Source: Streptomyces sp. MnatMP-M17 (GTDB taxonomy: Bacteria > Actinomycetota > Actinomycetes > Streptomycetales > Streptomycetaceae). From it: a stretch of DNA of 33,717 nt. The notes below the pieces were generated by a model. That model ran no database searches, was not told the origin of the DNA, and saw only the letters and a program-made list of their open reading frames with translations. Shown piece by piece: positions 17,745 to 25,353 of this stretch. A program made the position numbers and the translations under genes. Positions within the stretch are counted from its first letter, which is position 1. The number at the start of each line of letters is the position of its first letter. Location: contig NZ_FMDK01000235.1 of assembly GCF_900091995.1 (NCBI RefSeq), positions 1-33,717 on the forward strand, given 5' to 3'.

Positions 17745-19826
17745 ATGAAGATTCACTCAATAACTGCCGAGGATTTCCTCTCCTTCGCCTCGCTTGACCT
17801 GTCGCTGCGGCCGGGGACGACCATCGTGACCGGACCGAACGGTGCCGGGAAGTCGAACCTGGCGTCGGCCGTGGCGTTACCTCTGCTTGTTCTGGAGCGC
17901 GGGCTGCGCGGCGCGGACGCGGATCCGCTGGAGGTGTTTGAGCAAGCGGGTCGGCACGGGGCCGACACCTATGCCGTCAGCCTGGACATCGAGCTTGACC
18001 AGCCCTGGGAGGAAGAGCTGGTGCGGTGGTTCGTCGAAGCGGCCGTCGCCTCCGCAGCGCTTGAGGAAGTTTCCCCTGGCGCTCCAAGCCCGCGGGCGGC
18101 CGTCCTGGCGCTCTTCACAGAGTTGGGAGTGGCTGCGGACTCCGTGCGTTCCCTGCTGAGGGGAACATTGCATGTCGCCTACAACGCTCGGCAGCCCGAA
18201 CGGTGGTGGGCCGCCTGGAACTTCCGCCACGGCGGCGAGGACTTTCAACTCCTGCTCGACGGGCCGGGCAGGAACCGTCTTCAGCGAGGCCATTTCTTCC
18301 CGTGGATGGACGGCCTTGTGAGTCACTTCCGCGCCACGGTGCCGCCTCTGGGACACACACCGGACACAGAAACGACTAGCGGTGTCGCCGTGCTGAGGTC
18401 CTTTCTGTGCGAGGAGATGTCAGAGAGAGCGGATAAGCCACAGCCTTCCGCAGTCGACTTCGGCCGCATGCTCGACACTCTCGATCAGACGGTCGCGTTC
18501 GTCATGCAGGTTCAACCCCTGACGAACGGCAGTGCACGGCAGCCGGTGAGTCTGGGCATGCTCGCCCGCGCACTGGGTCAAGAGCAGCAGCACCCCAACG
18601 TCCGCTTCGAATTCCGAAGCGTGCTGGCCGAAGTGCTACGCCGCGGGCTGGTCCTCACCGACAACCGCCGACTGCCGCTGGCGCGGCACTTTCCGCTAGC
18701 AGTCCTGGGCGTGCCGGTCGATCTGCGCGACGGCAGCGGCGTGGCCGCCGAACTGTTCCGGCTGAAGAACGGAGACCCGGACGAGCAACAGCGCTTCGAA
18801 CAGGCCCGGGAGATCTTCACCGGCATCACTGGGCTGTCACTGCACTTGCGCAGTCTGCCGGCGGACGACTCCACTGTCGCCGTCGACATCCTCGTTGGAG
18901 AAGCCGACCAGGCCCGTATCGCCCAGTTCGCGGGTGCCGGAATCCAGGAGGCGCTTTTGCTGGCTGCTCTGCTCGCTGGCGAACCGGGGCGGGTCGTCGT
19001 GCTGGACGAGCCCGCGGTGAACCTGCACCCCACGATGCAGCGGCGTCTGGCCCGCCGCCTTGCCGATGTCCACGGCATTGTCATCACCCACAGCCCGGAC
19101 CTGATCCCGTGCTCCAGTATCGACGACCTGGATCATGTCGTCCGGCTCACTCCGCACCCCGACGGCACCCGGGTCGCCACCCTTCCCGCGCAGAACAAAG
19201 GGCGGCTCGGTGAGTGGCTGCAGAACCTGCTGCTGACTGACGTGCGGGCGCTGCTGTTCGCCTCCGCGGTCATTTTGTGCGAAGGCTCCACCGAGCTGGG
19301 CGCGCTCGGGCACTGGTGGCAGAACGGTGCGGCTGGACTCAATGATCCGCAGGGCGCGAACATCGCCCTGGTCGACGTCGGCGGCGACAACAACTTCGGC
19401 GGCTACATCAACTACCTGGAAGCGTTCCAGATCCCTTGGGCGGCGGTGGCCGACGGTCCCGCATTCGGGCCGAGCAGCGGGCTCAGCAAACAGCTCAGCA
19501 AGCTCGGGCTGACACCCCCCGACAGGCGTCCCAACGATGATGACGCCTTCCAGGTCTGGCGGGAGTACTGGAATCGCACCGGCGTCTTCACCGTCGCCGA
19601 CACCTTCGGCGGGGACCCCGACAAGTCCGGCGAGTTCGAGGCCTTCCTGCAACGTATCGATGAAAAACTGCTGGAACGGACCCGTGACATCCACCGCAAG
19701 AGCAAGCCACGCATCGGTACCGCCTTCGCCGCCGCCTACCCCGAAATACCCCCAGAGGTAGCCGACCTCTACCAGCAGATTCGTCGCCACCTCACAACCC
19801 GAACCGATCCGCCACAGGCTCAGTGA
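17745..19826 (+). CDS. OLD-like ATPase with toprim nuclease domain, probable defence protein
   Basis: 693 residues from ATG 17745. The opening MKIHSITAEDFLSF...LDLSLRPGTTIVTGPNGAGKSNL gives Walker A at 30-37. Walker B is VVVLDEPAVNLHP with Asp421 and Glu422, followed by VITHSPDLI, typical of the RecF/OLD-type ABC ATPase. After the ATPase a toprim-like segment begins ILCEGSTELGAL (Glu513) and continues VDVGGDNNFGGYINYLEAFQIPWAAVADGP with acidic residues in the expected places. This order (ATPase, then toprim) is that of OLD-family nucleases, used in anti-phage defence alone (class 1) or with a helicase partner (Gabija-type). No helicase is next to it, so a solitary OLD-like enzyme is the better reading. 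The ribosome-binding site is weak. It shares the att-bracketed cassette with Wadjet. Confidence 0.75.
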   Translation: MKIHSITAEDFLSFASLDLSLRPGTTIVTGPNGAGKSNLASAVALPLLVLERGLRGADADPLEVFEQAGRHGADTYAVSLDIELDQPWEEELVRWFVEAAVASAALEEVSPGAPSPRAAVLALFTELGVAADSVRSLLRGTLHVAYNARQPERWWAAWNFRHGGEDFQLLLDGPGRNRLQRGHFFPWMDGLVSHFRATVPPLGHTPDTETTSGVAVLRSFLCEEMSERADKPQPSAVDFGRMLDTLDQTVAFVMQVQPLTNGSARQPVSLGMLARALGQEQQHPNVRFEFRSVLAEVLRRGLVLTDNRRLPLARHFPLAVLGVPVDLRDGSGVAAELFRLKNGDPDEQQRFEQAREIFTGITGLSLHLRSLPADDSTVAVDILVGEADQARIAQFAGAGIQEALLLAALLAGEPGRVVVLDEPAVNLHPTMQRRLARRLADVHGIVITHSPDLIPCSSIDDLDHVVRLTPHPDGTRVATLPAQNKGRLGEWLQNLLLTDVRALLFASAVILCEGSTELGALGHWWQNGAAGLNDPQGANIALVDVGGDNNFGGYINYLEAFQIPWAAVADGPAFGPSSGLSKQLSKLGLTPPDRRPNDDDAFQVWREYWNRTGVFTVADTFGGDPDKSGEFEAFLQRIDEKLLERTRDIHRKSKPRIGTAFAAAYPEIPPEVADLYQQIRRHLTTRTDPPQAQ

Positions 19827-19887
19827 CCCACAGACGCCGGTATGACCGTCCCTTGTTGGAGGACGACAATCTCGATGAGCGAGGCCT

Positions 19888-19907
19888 CCGGTGGCCAGCC
19901 GGTGGCC
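19888..19907. repeat. Arm-type integrase-site candidate, 11-bp-period direct repeat
   Basis: CCGGTGGCC at 19888-19896 and 19899-19907 repeats the paired motif found at 8050 and 8434. Downstream ACGCCTTTGGACGGTGC is identical to the stretch after the 8050 copy, so the two att left arms are homologous over about 150 bp. Confidence 0.5.
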
Positions 19908-20015
19908 GACGCCTTTGGACGGTGCAGCACGAGGCAGCATCGGTCAACCAGGCGTACATGCTCTGATCAGGCAGAACAGCACCAGACAGCACGACCAGGC
20001 ACCACGTAACACGAT

Positions 20016-20059
20016 CGCTCACGGTCTCGTAATGCGTAGGTCCGGACTTGCGCTACGCA
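20016..20059 (+). other. Attachment site 2, tRNA-Thr core with inverted repeat
   Basis: 20016-20042 is identical to 8178-8204. The sequence then departs from the tRNA. TGCGTAG (20033-20039) is answered by CTACGCA (20053-20059), an inverted repeat absent from site 1. The excisionase and integrase genes begin 100-300 bp to the right, so this side carries the right arm of an element attP. Having a left arm on one side and a right arm on the other is what a tandem junction between two elements would show. Confidence 0.65.
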
Positions 20060-20165
20060 CGGGCGCGCTGCACTTCTCTTAGCTGCTTGCTGACGTCGGA
20101 TTCCATGTGCTGGGTGCGGCCGGAATCTGCGGATACTCTCCGACTGACCGGACCTTGGAGGGTCA

Positions 20166-20339
20166 ATGGACCGTAGGTTTGCAGGCATCACGGCCGCTGC
20201 GGAGTATCTCGATGTAAGCGAGCGTTGGATGTACCGGGAGTCTCGACGGCATGGGATTCCGCGGTATTACTTCGGCGGCAGGCTGAAGTTCAAGATCGAG
20301 GATTTGGATCGTTGGGCGAGGCAGCAGAGGGTGGTGTGA
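20166..20339 (+). CDS. xis: Excisionase-like small helix-turn-helix protein
   Basis: 57 residues, ATG 20166 preceded by GGAGG at 5 nt. The sequence MDRRFAGITAAAEYLDVSERWMYRESRRHGIP fits the MerR/HTH_17 fold of actinomycete excisionases (AAEYLxVSERxxYR), and the end KFKIEDLDRWARQQ matches their usual wing (R-F-K-x-x-D-L-D-x-W). It would bend the attachment site to direct the integrase toward excision. It lies between attachment site 2 and the integrase, convergent to the latter, and the two share a bidirectional hairpin at 20339-20369. In pSAM2-like elements xis and int are usually co-directional, so this arrangement is a variant. Confidence 0.8.
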   Translation: MDRRFAGITAAAEYLDVSERWMYRESRRHGIPRYYFGGRLKFKIEDLDRWARQQRVV

Positions 20340-20369
20340 TGGGGTCCGGGCCTACGGCCCGGACCCCAT
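20339..20369. terminator. Bidirectional hairpin between xis and int
   Basis: A perfect 14-bp stem (20339-20352 with 20356-20369) around a TAC loop begins at the last base of the xis stop codon and ends 3 bp before the integrase stop codon. It serves both convergent genes. Confidence 0.8.
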
Positions 20370-20372
20370 CTG

Positions 20373-21512
20373 TTACAGGCCCACGTTGAGCAGCTTGGCG
20401 GCGCGGCCGATCGACGCCGGCATCAGGTGCCGGTAGATACGGAAGGTCATGCCGATGTTCTTATGTCCCATCCACTCTGCGACGTCTGTGATCGGTATGC
20501 CATTGGACAGGCAATTGGATGCGAAATAGTGCCTCATCGAATATGGGTTGAGCTTGCGCGTGATGCCGGCGCGCTTCTTGGCGACGTCCCACTGATATTG
20601 CAACGTTGTGTGGGCCCAGTAGGGGCTCCGCTGGGTGCGAAGTAGGTAGCCGTTCTGATCAGTGCCGTGACGCTCGGCGTAGGCAAGCAGTGATTCGCGG
20701 ACGACGGTTGCCATCGGGACCTCGCGGAACTCTCCGGGCTTGCGATGTTTGAGCCGCGCTGGTTGGCGCGCGACCCCGTCGATCTGTTCCGTGATGCGGT
20801 AGACGTCGGTTGCTACCAGACGCTCGACGTTGGCGGCGTAGGCTTCGCCGTTACGGTGACCACAGCCCGACATCAGGTCGATGATCACCCGCAGTCCCTC
20901 GGAGGCGGCTTGCTTGAGGGCGTGGATCTCGTCCAGCGTCGGGATGGTCACCTGTCGAGGTATGTACTCAGGAGGGATGACTCCGTCAAAGGGGTCTTCG
21001 CTGATTCCGCCCCTGCGCTTCGCGTCCAGCAGAATCTTCTTGAGGACGTCGAACGCGTTCTGCTGAGTGGCGAGCCCGACTTCTTGCTCCTCCATCGCCA
21101 TGATGAAGTCTTCGACGACTGACGAGGTGAAGGTATTGATTCGGCGGGATTCCAGCACCGGCAGGATCTGAGCCTGCAGGAGTTGATTGACGGTTCGGGT
21201 GCTCCCGCTCGCGTAGTGCCGTTGCCGCGTCAGCCACTGCGATGCGTATTCGCCGAAACGTTTCTTCCCGGTTTCTCGCTTCAGCTCCGCTTGCTGGCGA
21301 GGAGTGTTCCGTTTCTCGTTGTACAGCGTCGTCAGTCGACTGAGTGCGTCCTGCTGTTTGGGATAACCCGTCTCTTCGCGCTGTCGGCCGGCGGCGTCAC
21401 GGTAGCGTATGGCGTAGGGGTGCGGGCATCCGCTCCGCCTCGTACAGGCACAGATCTTGAAGTAGGTGCCCATCCCGCGGGAAAGTTTGGTCGCCAAGGT
21501 GCCGGTCTCCAC
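20373..21512 (-). CDS. int: Tyrosine recombinase / integrase of a tRNA-Thr-targeting element
   Basis: 379 residues from GTG 21512; an internal ATG (MGTYFKICACTRR, codon 14) is an alternative start. It has an N-terminal AP2-like arm-binding part, a core-binding SAM-like domain (about 85-165), then the catalytic domain. Readable catalytic residues are Arg220 (SGCGHRNGEA), Lys255 or Lys258 (LKHRKPG), Arg327 (NPYSMRHYFAS), His350 (WMGHKN) and the nucleophile Tyr360 (FRIYRHLMP). In the HxxR box the histidine is a tyrosine (Tyr324). The gene points toward attachment site 2 and its stop faces the xis stop across a hairpin. Length and sequence fit integrases of actinomycete integrative conjugative elements. 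It is the only recombinase seen and could act on all three att-like sites. Confidence 0.9.
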   Translation of the reverse strand: METGTLATKLSRGMGTYFKICACTRRSGCPHPYAIRYRDAAGRQREETGYPKQQDALSRLTTLYNEKRNTPRQQAELKRETGKKRFGEYASQWLTRQRHYASGSTRTVNQLLQAQILPVLESRRINTFTSSVVEDFIMAMEEQEVGLATQQNAFDVLKKILLDAKRRGGISEDPFDGVIPPEYIPRQVTIPTLDEIHALKQAASEGLRVIIDLMSGCGHRNGEAYAANVERLVATDVYRITEQIDGVARQPARLKHRKPGEFREVPMATVVRESLLAYAERHGTDQNGYLLRTQRSPYWAHTTLQYQWDVAKKRAGITRKLNPYSMRHYFASNCLSNGIPITDVAEWMGHKNIGMTFRIYRHLMPASIGRAAKLLNVGL

Positions 21513-21602
21513 TCATGCTGGGTCTTTGCTGACCTCCATGGCCTCAGCATGGTTCTGACCTGCGGCCGCACCAAATTCAGCCACGAAGATCAGCATCTTC
21601 AT
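21513..21602 (-). CDS. Possible 29-residue leader peptide coupled to the integrase
   Basis: ATG 21602 follows GGGAGA at about 5 nt and opens MKMLIFVAEFGAAAGQ...DPA, ending TGA directly abutting the integrase GTG. The zero-gap spacing suggests translational coupling. No family is recognised. It could equally be the upstream part of a longer ancestral gene. Confidence 0.4.
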   Translation of the reverse strand: MKMLIFVAEFGAAAGQNHAEAMEVSKDPA

Positions 21603-21655
21603 GGGTGTCTCCCGGGTTGATTAGCAGCTATGCCTCTGACCATGGTTTTCGCAGG

Positions 21656-21757
21656 TCACATGTGCTGTGGCCGCTCTGTGATCTTGGCGGTGCCAGGCGC
21701 TCCGAAGCGGCGTTCGGCGGTACTGATGCTGACCAGATGCCGACTTTCCTGACGCAT
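21656..21757 (-). CDS. Possible 33-residue peptide upstream of the integrase
   Basis: ATG 21757 is preceded by AAGGAG at 6 nt, the best ribosome-binding site in this stretch. It opens MRQESRHLVSISTAERRFG and stops at 21656. It is on the integrase strand, 53 bp before the leader peptide. No family is recognised. The remainder of 21603-22099 shows nothing else convincing. Confidence 0.3.
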   Translation of the reverse strand: MRQESRHLVSISTAERRFGAPGTAKITERPQHM

Positions 21758-22099
21758 GATCAGCTCCTTGGGGCGCGATTGAAGACGCTCCGCGGCGGTC
21801 CGCCGCTGGCATTCAGTATCGATCCAACTTCGCCACCCGGCACGGCATGGGGGACAGGCGATTCTTGGCGCACGTGGCGCACGTCAGTTCGAGTGAGGCG
21901 GAGTGCTGCAGATCTATCTCATCGGTGCCACGGAGAGTCATTGCCGCACTGATGTGCATCGGGCGACGACTTCGACGCACGGCTTGCCTCAATTACTGCT
22001 GCCTGCGGTTTTACCTTGAAGGGAAGAGGAACCGCGCGTTCGGGAGGCAGGCGTGATCGCTCGGAGCCGCACGCAGTCGTTTGCCCAGGGCGGCCGACG

Positions 22100-22423
22100 A
22101 TGACCGAACGGATTTGGTGACGGCCCACCCGGCGCCGTCTCGGTGAAGCCCTGCTTGCCGCGCTCGCGCCCGTCGCCGTGTGCGGCGTCGCCCTCGGCGG
22201 CCTGACCACGTGGGTCGCCTTCGACAAAGCGGGCAGCCCCGCCGGAATCGAGGTCGATTCCGGGTCGGTGTTCCTGCCGTACGGCGACAGCCGGGACACC
22301 GCCGCGTTCTTCCGGATCTCCAACTCCGGAGGCGCGGACGACTGTTTGATCGGAGTCGAGCGCTTCCTCGCCTTTGCCGGTGTCGCCGCCACTCTGCTCT
22401 GCTACCGCCGACTGGCGATGTGA
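22100..22423 (+). pseudogene. Broken PCuAC-type copper chaperone gene with a foreign tail
   Basis: ATG 22100 reads MTERIW then TGA (22118-22120); the same frame continues RPTRRRLGEALLAALAPVAVCGVALGG (an N-terminal membrane anchor) and IEVDSGSVFLPYGDSRDTAAFFRISNSGGADD, the start of a PCuAC (DUF461) domain as in Streptomyces copper chaperones. Normally an HRM-containing metal-binding segment would follow. Instead, after about 22356 the frame reads ERFLAFAGVAATLLCYRRLAM and stops. This tail resembles the last residues of some IS transposases (weak). So there is one nonsense mutation and one fusion or deletion. A shortened product from GTG 22178 is possible but would lack the metal site. Confidence 0.65.
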
Positions 22424-22444
22424 GGCAGCCACCAACTGCCTGGG

Positions 22445-22713
22445 TCAGCGCCACTGCGGCGGGATATTCGCCATCTGCTCCAGCAGGTCCCAGCCTTGGC
22501 GCTTCTGCTTGCGTTCCTCCCGCGAGTCATGCCACGGGGCACCATGCCCCACCCAGTAACCACGGTAGTTGCGCAACCCCATGACGCCGGCGTCGCCGAC
22601 ATCGGACTCATTGCCGCAGCAGGGACAGATGGCCGCCGTCGGCCAGCCCCCTCCCAGAACAACTCGTCGTCGTATCCAGACACCCGGCATACGGTCTCGT
22701 CCTCCACGCTCAC
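22445..22713 (-). pseudogene. Small zinc-ribbon protein gene, frameshifted
   Basis: From GTG 22713 the minus strand reads MSVEDETVCRVSGYDDELFWEG, then the match continues one frame over as WPTAAICPCCGNESDVGDAGVMGLRNYRGYWVGHGAPWHD...MANIPPQW, ending at 22445. One base is missing in a G run near 22650. The first zinc knuckle reads CRVSG where the family pattern would be CxxC; the second, CPCC, is intact. Without the lesion it would be a protein of about 89 residues. Related small CxxCG...CPxCG proteins are common in actinobacteria, but their function is unclear. Confidence 0.6.
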
Positions 22714-22886
22714 CCCGACTCCGGTTTATCGGTCACTGTCAAATGCAACGGTGGCCACGAAGATGACCGCTGCCAGGGGAAGGCAGTCGTTGCGATTGAC
22801 GGTGTCCCACCTTGCCAGTTGCACGTCTGGCGAGCCGGGGTGATGGTGGGTAGTGAAGCCCGATTGAGCATCGAAGGGGTAGTCCG

Positions 22887-23111
22887 ATGACTGAAAAGAA
22901 GGCTGAACTCTACACGCTTGACCTGACGGATACGCGCTGGGTCAAGAGCAGCAAGAGCACGACAGGGCCTTACTGCGTAGAGGTGGCAGACCTTGGTGGC
23001 GGAGCCGTTGCGATCCGTGACTCGAGGCGGAAAGACCTGCCGTCCCTGCGGTTCACCGCGGAAGAATGGACGGCGTTCCGAGACGGCGTCCGCGAGGGCG
23101 AGTTCGGCTAG
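22887..23111 (+). CDS. DUF397 protein, orphan
   Basis: 74 residues, ATG 22887 behind a G-rich site (GGGG). RWVKSSKSTTGPYCVEVADLGGGAVAIRDSRRKDLPSLRFTAEEWTAFRDGVREGEFG is the complete DUF397 pattern: WxKSSxS, CVEVA, VAVRDSK-like, and F-x-x-x-EW-x-x-F. In Streptomyces these small proteins usually sit beside an XRE-type regulator and act with it in development or toxin-antitoxin-like control. No such regulator is next to it here, so it is probably a leftover of a split pair. It appears intact. Confidence 0.85.
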   Translation: MTEKKAELYTLDLTDTRWVKSSKSTTGPYCVEVADLGGGAVAIRDSRRKDLPSLRFTAEEWTAFRDGVREGEFG

Positions 23112-23379
23112 GAGTTTTTACGTTTGATCAATGGCAAACCCGGTCCGGCTTCACCGGAGAGTGGGGCCGGGGCGGGTAGTCGAGTTGTTTCAGGACAAAC
23201 CCGTGGGATCGAATCACACGCCCACCCTGCACGTGGATGGCCCCTGATCAGGCCTCGGTTCGAAGGAGCCGTCCCGGTCGCGGGGCACGGTTATCTCCAC
23301 CGGCCCGACATCGGTCAGCACGGTCTTGGAGCTTTCGCCGTTACGGAGTTGCCGCCGTCCTTACAGTCCCTCCCAGGAG

Positions 23380-23490
23380 AACTTGGCCATCGGAGCTCTC
23401 CGACTCGCCGACCACACCAACGACGCCGCGGGGCTCTGCCACCACGCCCGCTATACCAACCGTCCGCTCGTCACTCTCGGCATCGCTTGA
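23380..23490 (+). pseudogene. C-terminal tail of an IS transposase
   Basis: The 36 codons reading NLAIGALRLADHTNDAAGLCHHARYTNRPLVTLGIA and a stop match the usual end of ISAs1-like actinobacterial transposases (RNLAIG...LxRHH-ARxxxRPLxxLGI). Upstream, 23112-23379, the frame loses similarity. Only the tail remains, with no terminal repeats detected. Confidence 0.55.
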
Positions 23491-23619
23491 TCAACCCGGA
23501 CACATCACCTGAACGATGCCGCCCTGGGCGGCGGGGTGTCTGGGACCGTCACGCTGCCGCTTCCTGGGATGCCTGTTGCCGAGGAGTTGTATTGCGTTGA
23601 GTCGTAGCGTCGGGTGGTG

Positions 23620-23880
<261 letters not shown>

Positions 23881-23993
23881 CGGAAATGTCCGGCACGGCC
23901 TGAGTCGACGTCAAAACGTAATGAGAACACCTCTCTACCGCCGGTAAGATCATTCTGCTTATTCTTCGCCAGCGAGAGATGCCAGGAAAGACC

Positions 23994-24726
23994 ATGAAAC
24001 TGCGCAGGGCCCTCCCGATTTCCGCCGTATTGCCGGGCCCTCCTCGCGATATCCGCATGCAGCGGCGAATCGACGGAATCCGACGGTAGGAAGCCGAAGG
24101 CGAGCACGAGCGCGGAGAGCGCCGAGGAGGAAGAGGCCGCCAAGGCGAAGCGCCTGGGGGCGCTCGATGGAAAGAGTCTCGAAAAGGTCGCCCTCACCGG
24201 AAGGACCGCGGGATTCGACGCCAAGAGGATCGCCAAGGCGGAGGTCGAGGCCGGCCGCGGCATGGAGGCCGACAAGAAGGCGTGCCAGCCCCTCGCCAGC
24301 CTGATCGGCGGCTTCACGCACATTCCCGCGGTGAGCACTGTGCACCGCTCTCTGCTGCCGGGCGAGGCGACCAACGCGACCGTCGGGTCCATGTGGCTCG
24401 CCTCGCACTCGGAGGAGAACGCCCCCCGGGTGATGAAGGAGCTCCGCACTGCCGTCGCCGAATGTTCCAAGGGCTTCAAGACCCTGGGTCTGATGTACGG
24501 CAAGGTCGAGAGCCTTCCCGCGCCGAAGCTGGGCGACGAGGCGGTGGGCTACCGGATCACCGGCGACATCGGCAAGCAGAAGATGCCCATGACGTACACG
24601 GTGGTCCGCAAGGGCGGGGTCATCGCCGCGTTCTACGGCGTGAACATGCTGGACGCGAAGAAGGCCGCGATCCCGGAGCCGGTCATCAAGGCCCAGCTGG
24701 AGCGGATCGCGGGCACGGCGGACTGA
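23994..24726 (+). pseudogene. Lipoprotein with a frameshift in its signal peptide
   Basis: ATG 23994 follows AGGAAAG. The first frame gives MKLRRALPISAVLPG; after a one-base gain (or two-base loss) near 24038 the reading continues LLAISAC, a textbook lipobox with Cys at +1, then GESTES...KPKASTSAESAEEEE and a mature domain of about 190 residues ending LERIAGTAD. The mature part resembles cell-surface sensor or substrate-binding-like lipoproteins of actinobacteria (AVAECSKGF, LGDEAVGYRI, VVRKGGVIAAF). As it stands, export would fail; translation from an internal start would give a cytoplasmic product. It could also be a sequencing error. Confidence 0.65.
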
Positions 24727-25183
24727 CGCCGCCCGCCGCGGCGTCCATGCCCTCGTTCTCCGCGGACCAGAACCCCGGTCCGTTGAGGCCACCCACCCAG
24801 CAGCCGGGGCCGGTGTTGGTGCCGGCGGCCGAGAAGGTCGCGACGCTGAACGACGCGGTCTTGAAGGTCGCCGTGTCGACGGCCTTGCAGCCGTCGTTGA
24901 GCTTTCGGACGATACGGCTGACCATGCCCTGGACGGCGGTCTCGGTCAGACCGAGGGACCGCAGCGCCAGCCAGGCGTCGGTGAAGCCGATGCCGGTCTT
25001 GACGGCGGCGTCCATCGCCGTCACCGCGGCCTTCGCCGACTCGAAGAGCGCGCCGGCGACGAACCAGGAAGCGGCCCAGGCTCGTGCCGGGATGCGACCG
25101 CGACGTTCCGCTGACCCGGCCGGGCGCGCTTCCCGGGCCGCAACGCTGGGCGGGCCGACCGGACAGCCGTACCTGGACGGCAT
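24686..25183 (-). CDS. Unrecognised protein fragment, strongly codon-biased
   Basis: The minus-strand frame to the stop at 24686 has G/C in nearly every third position from about 25095 down, so it was coding. It reads SAKAAVTAMDAAVKTGIGFTDAWLALRSLGLTETAVQGM...KLNDGCKAVDTATFKTASF...GCWVGGLNGPGFWSAENEG, with no family that I can name. The start at ATG 25183 has no ribosome-binding site and the first 30 codons are less biased, so the real 5' end is probably missing. Its end overlaps the convergent lipoprotein gene by 41 bp. Confidence 0.4.
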   Translation of the reverse strand: MPSRYGCPVGPPSVAAREARPAGSAERRGRIPARAWAASWFVAGALFESAKAAVTAMDAAVKTGIGFTDAWLALRSLGLTETAVQGMVSRIVRKLNDGCKAVDTATFKTASFSVATFSAAGTNTGPGCWVGGLNGPGFWSAENEGMDAAAGGVSPPCPRSAPAGP

Positions 25184-25353
25184 GAGGATTGTGGCCGCCG
25201 CGGGAGGGATCGATCTTGTTCAGGAGCGGTTCACCGGAGTGGTCTTCAGAAGAACCTGTCATGGACACTCTCATGGGGGATGCTCTCGGTAGCCATCACT
25301 CGGCCGCGTCGGCACTGCGCCGACTGCTCGCTGAGTCATCCGAGAGGACGGAC

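Noticed and set aside
17745..19826. Reading the OLD-like gene as the fifth subunit of Wadjet
   Set aside because: It is separated from jetD by 315 bp with hairpins and lacks the overlapping-start coupling used within the operon; shared cassette membership is the most that can be said.
23124..23600. 158-residue plus-strand frame
   Set aside because: No codon bias or domain; the only protein-like part of this interval is the transposase tail at 23380-23490 in a different frame.
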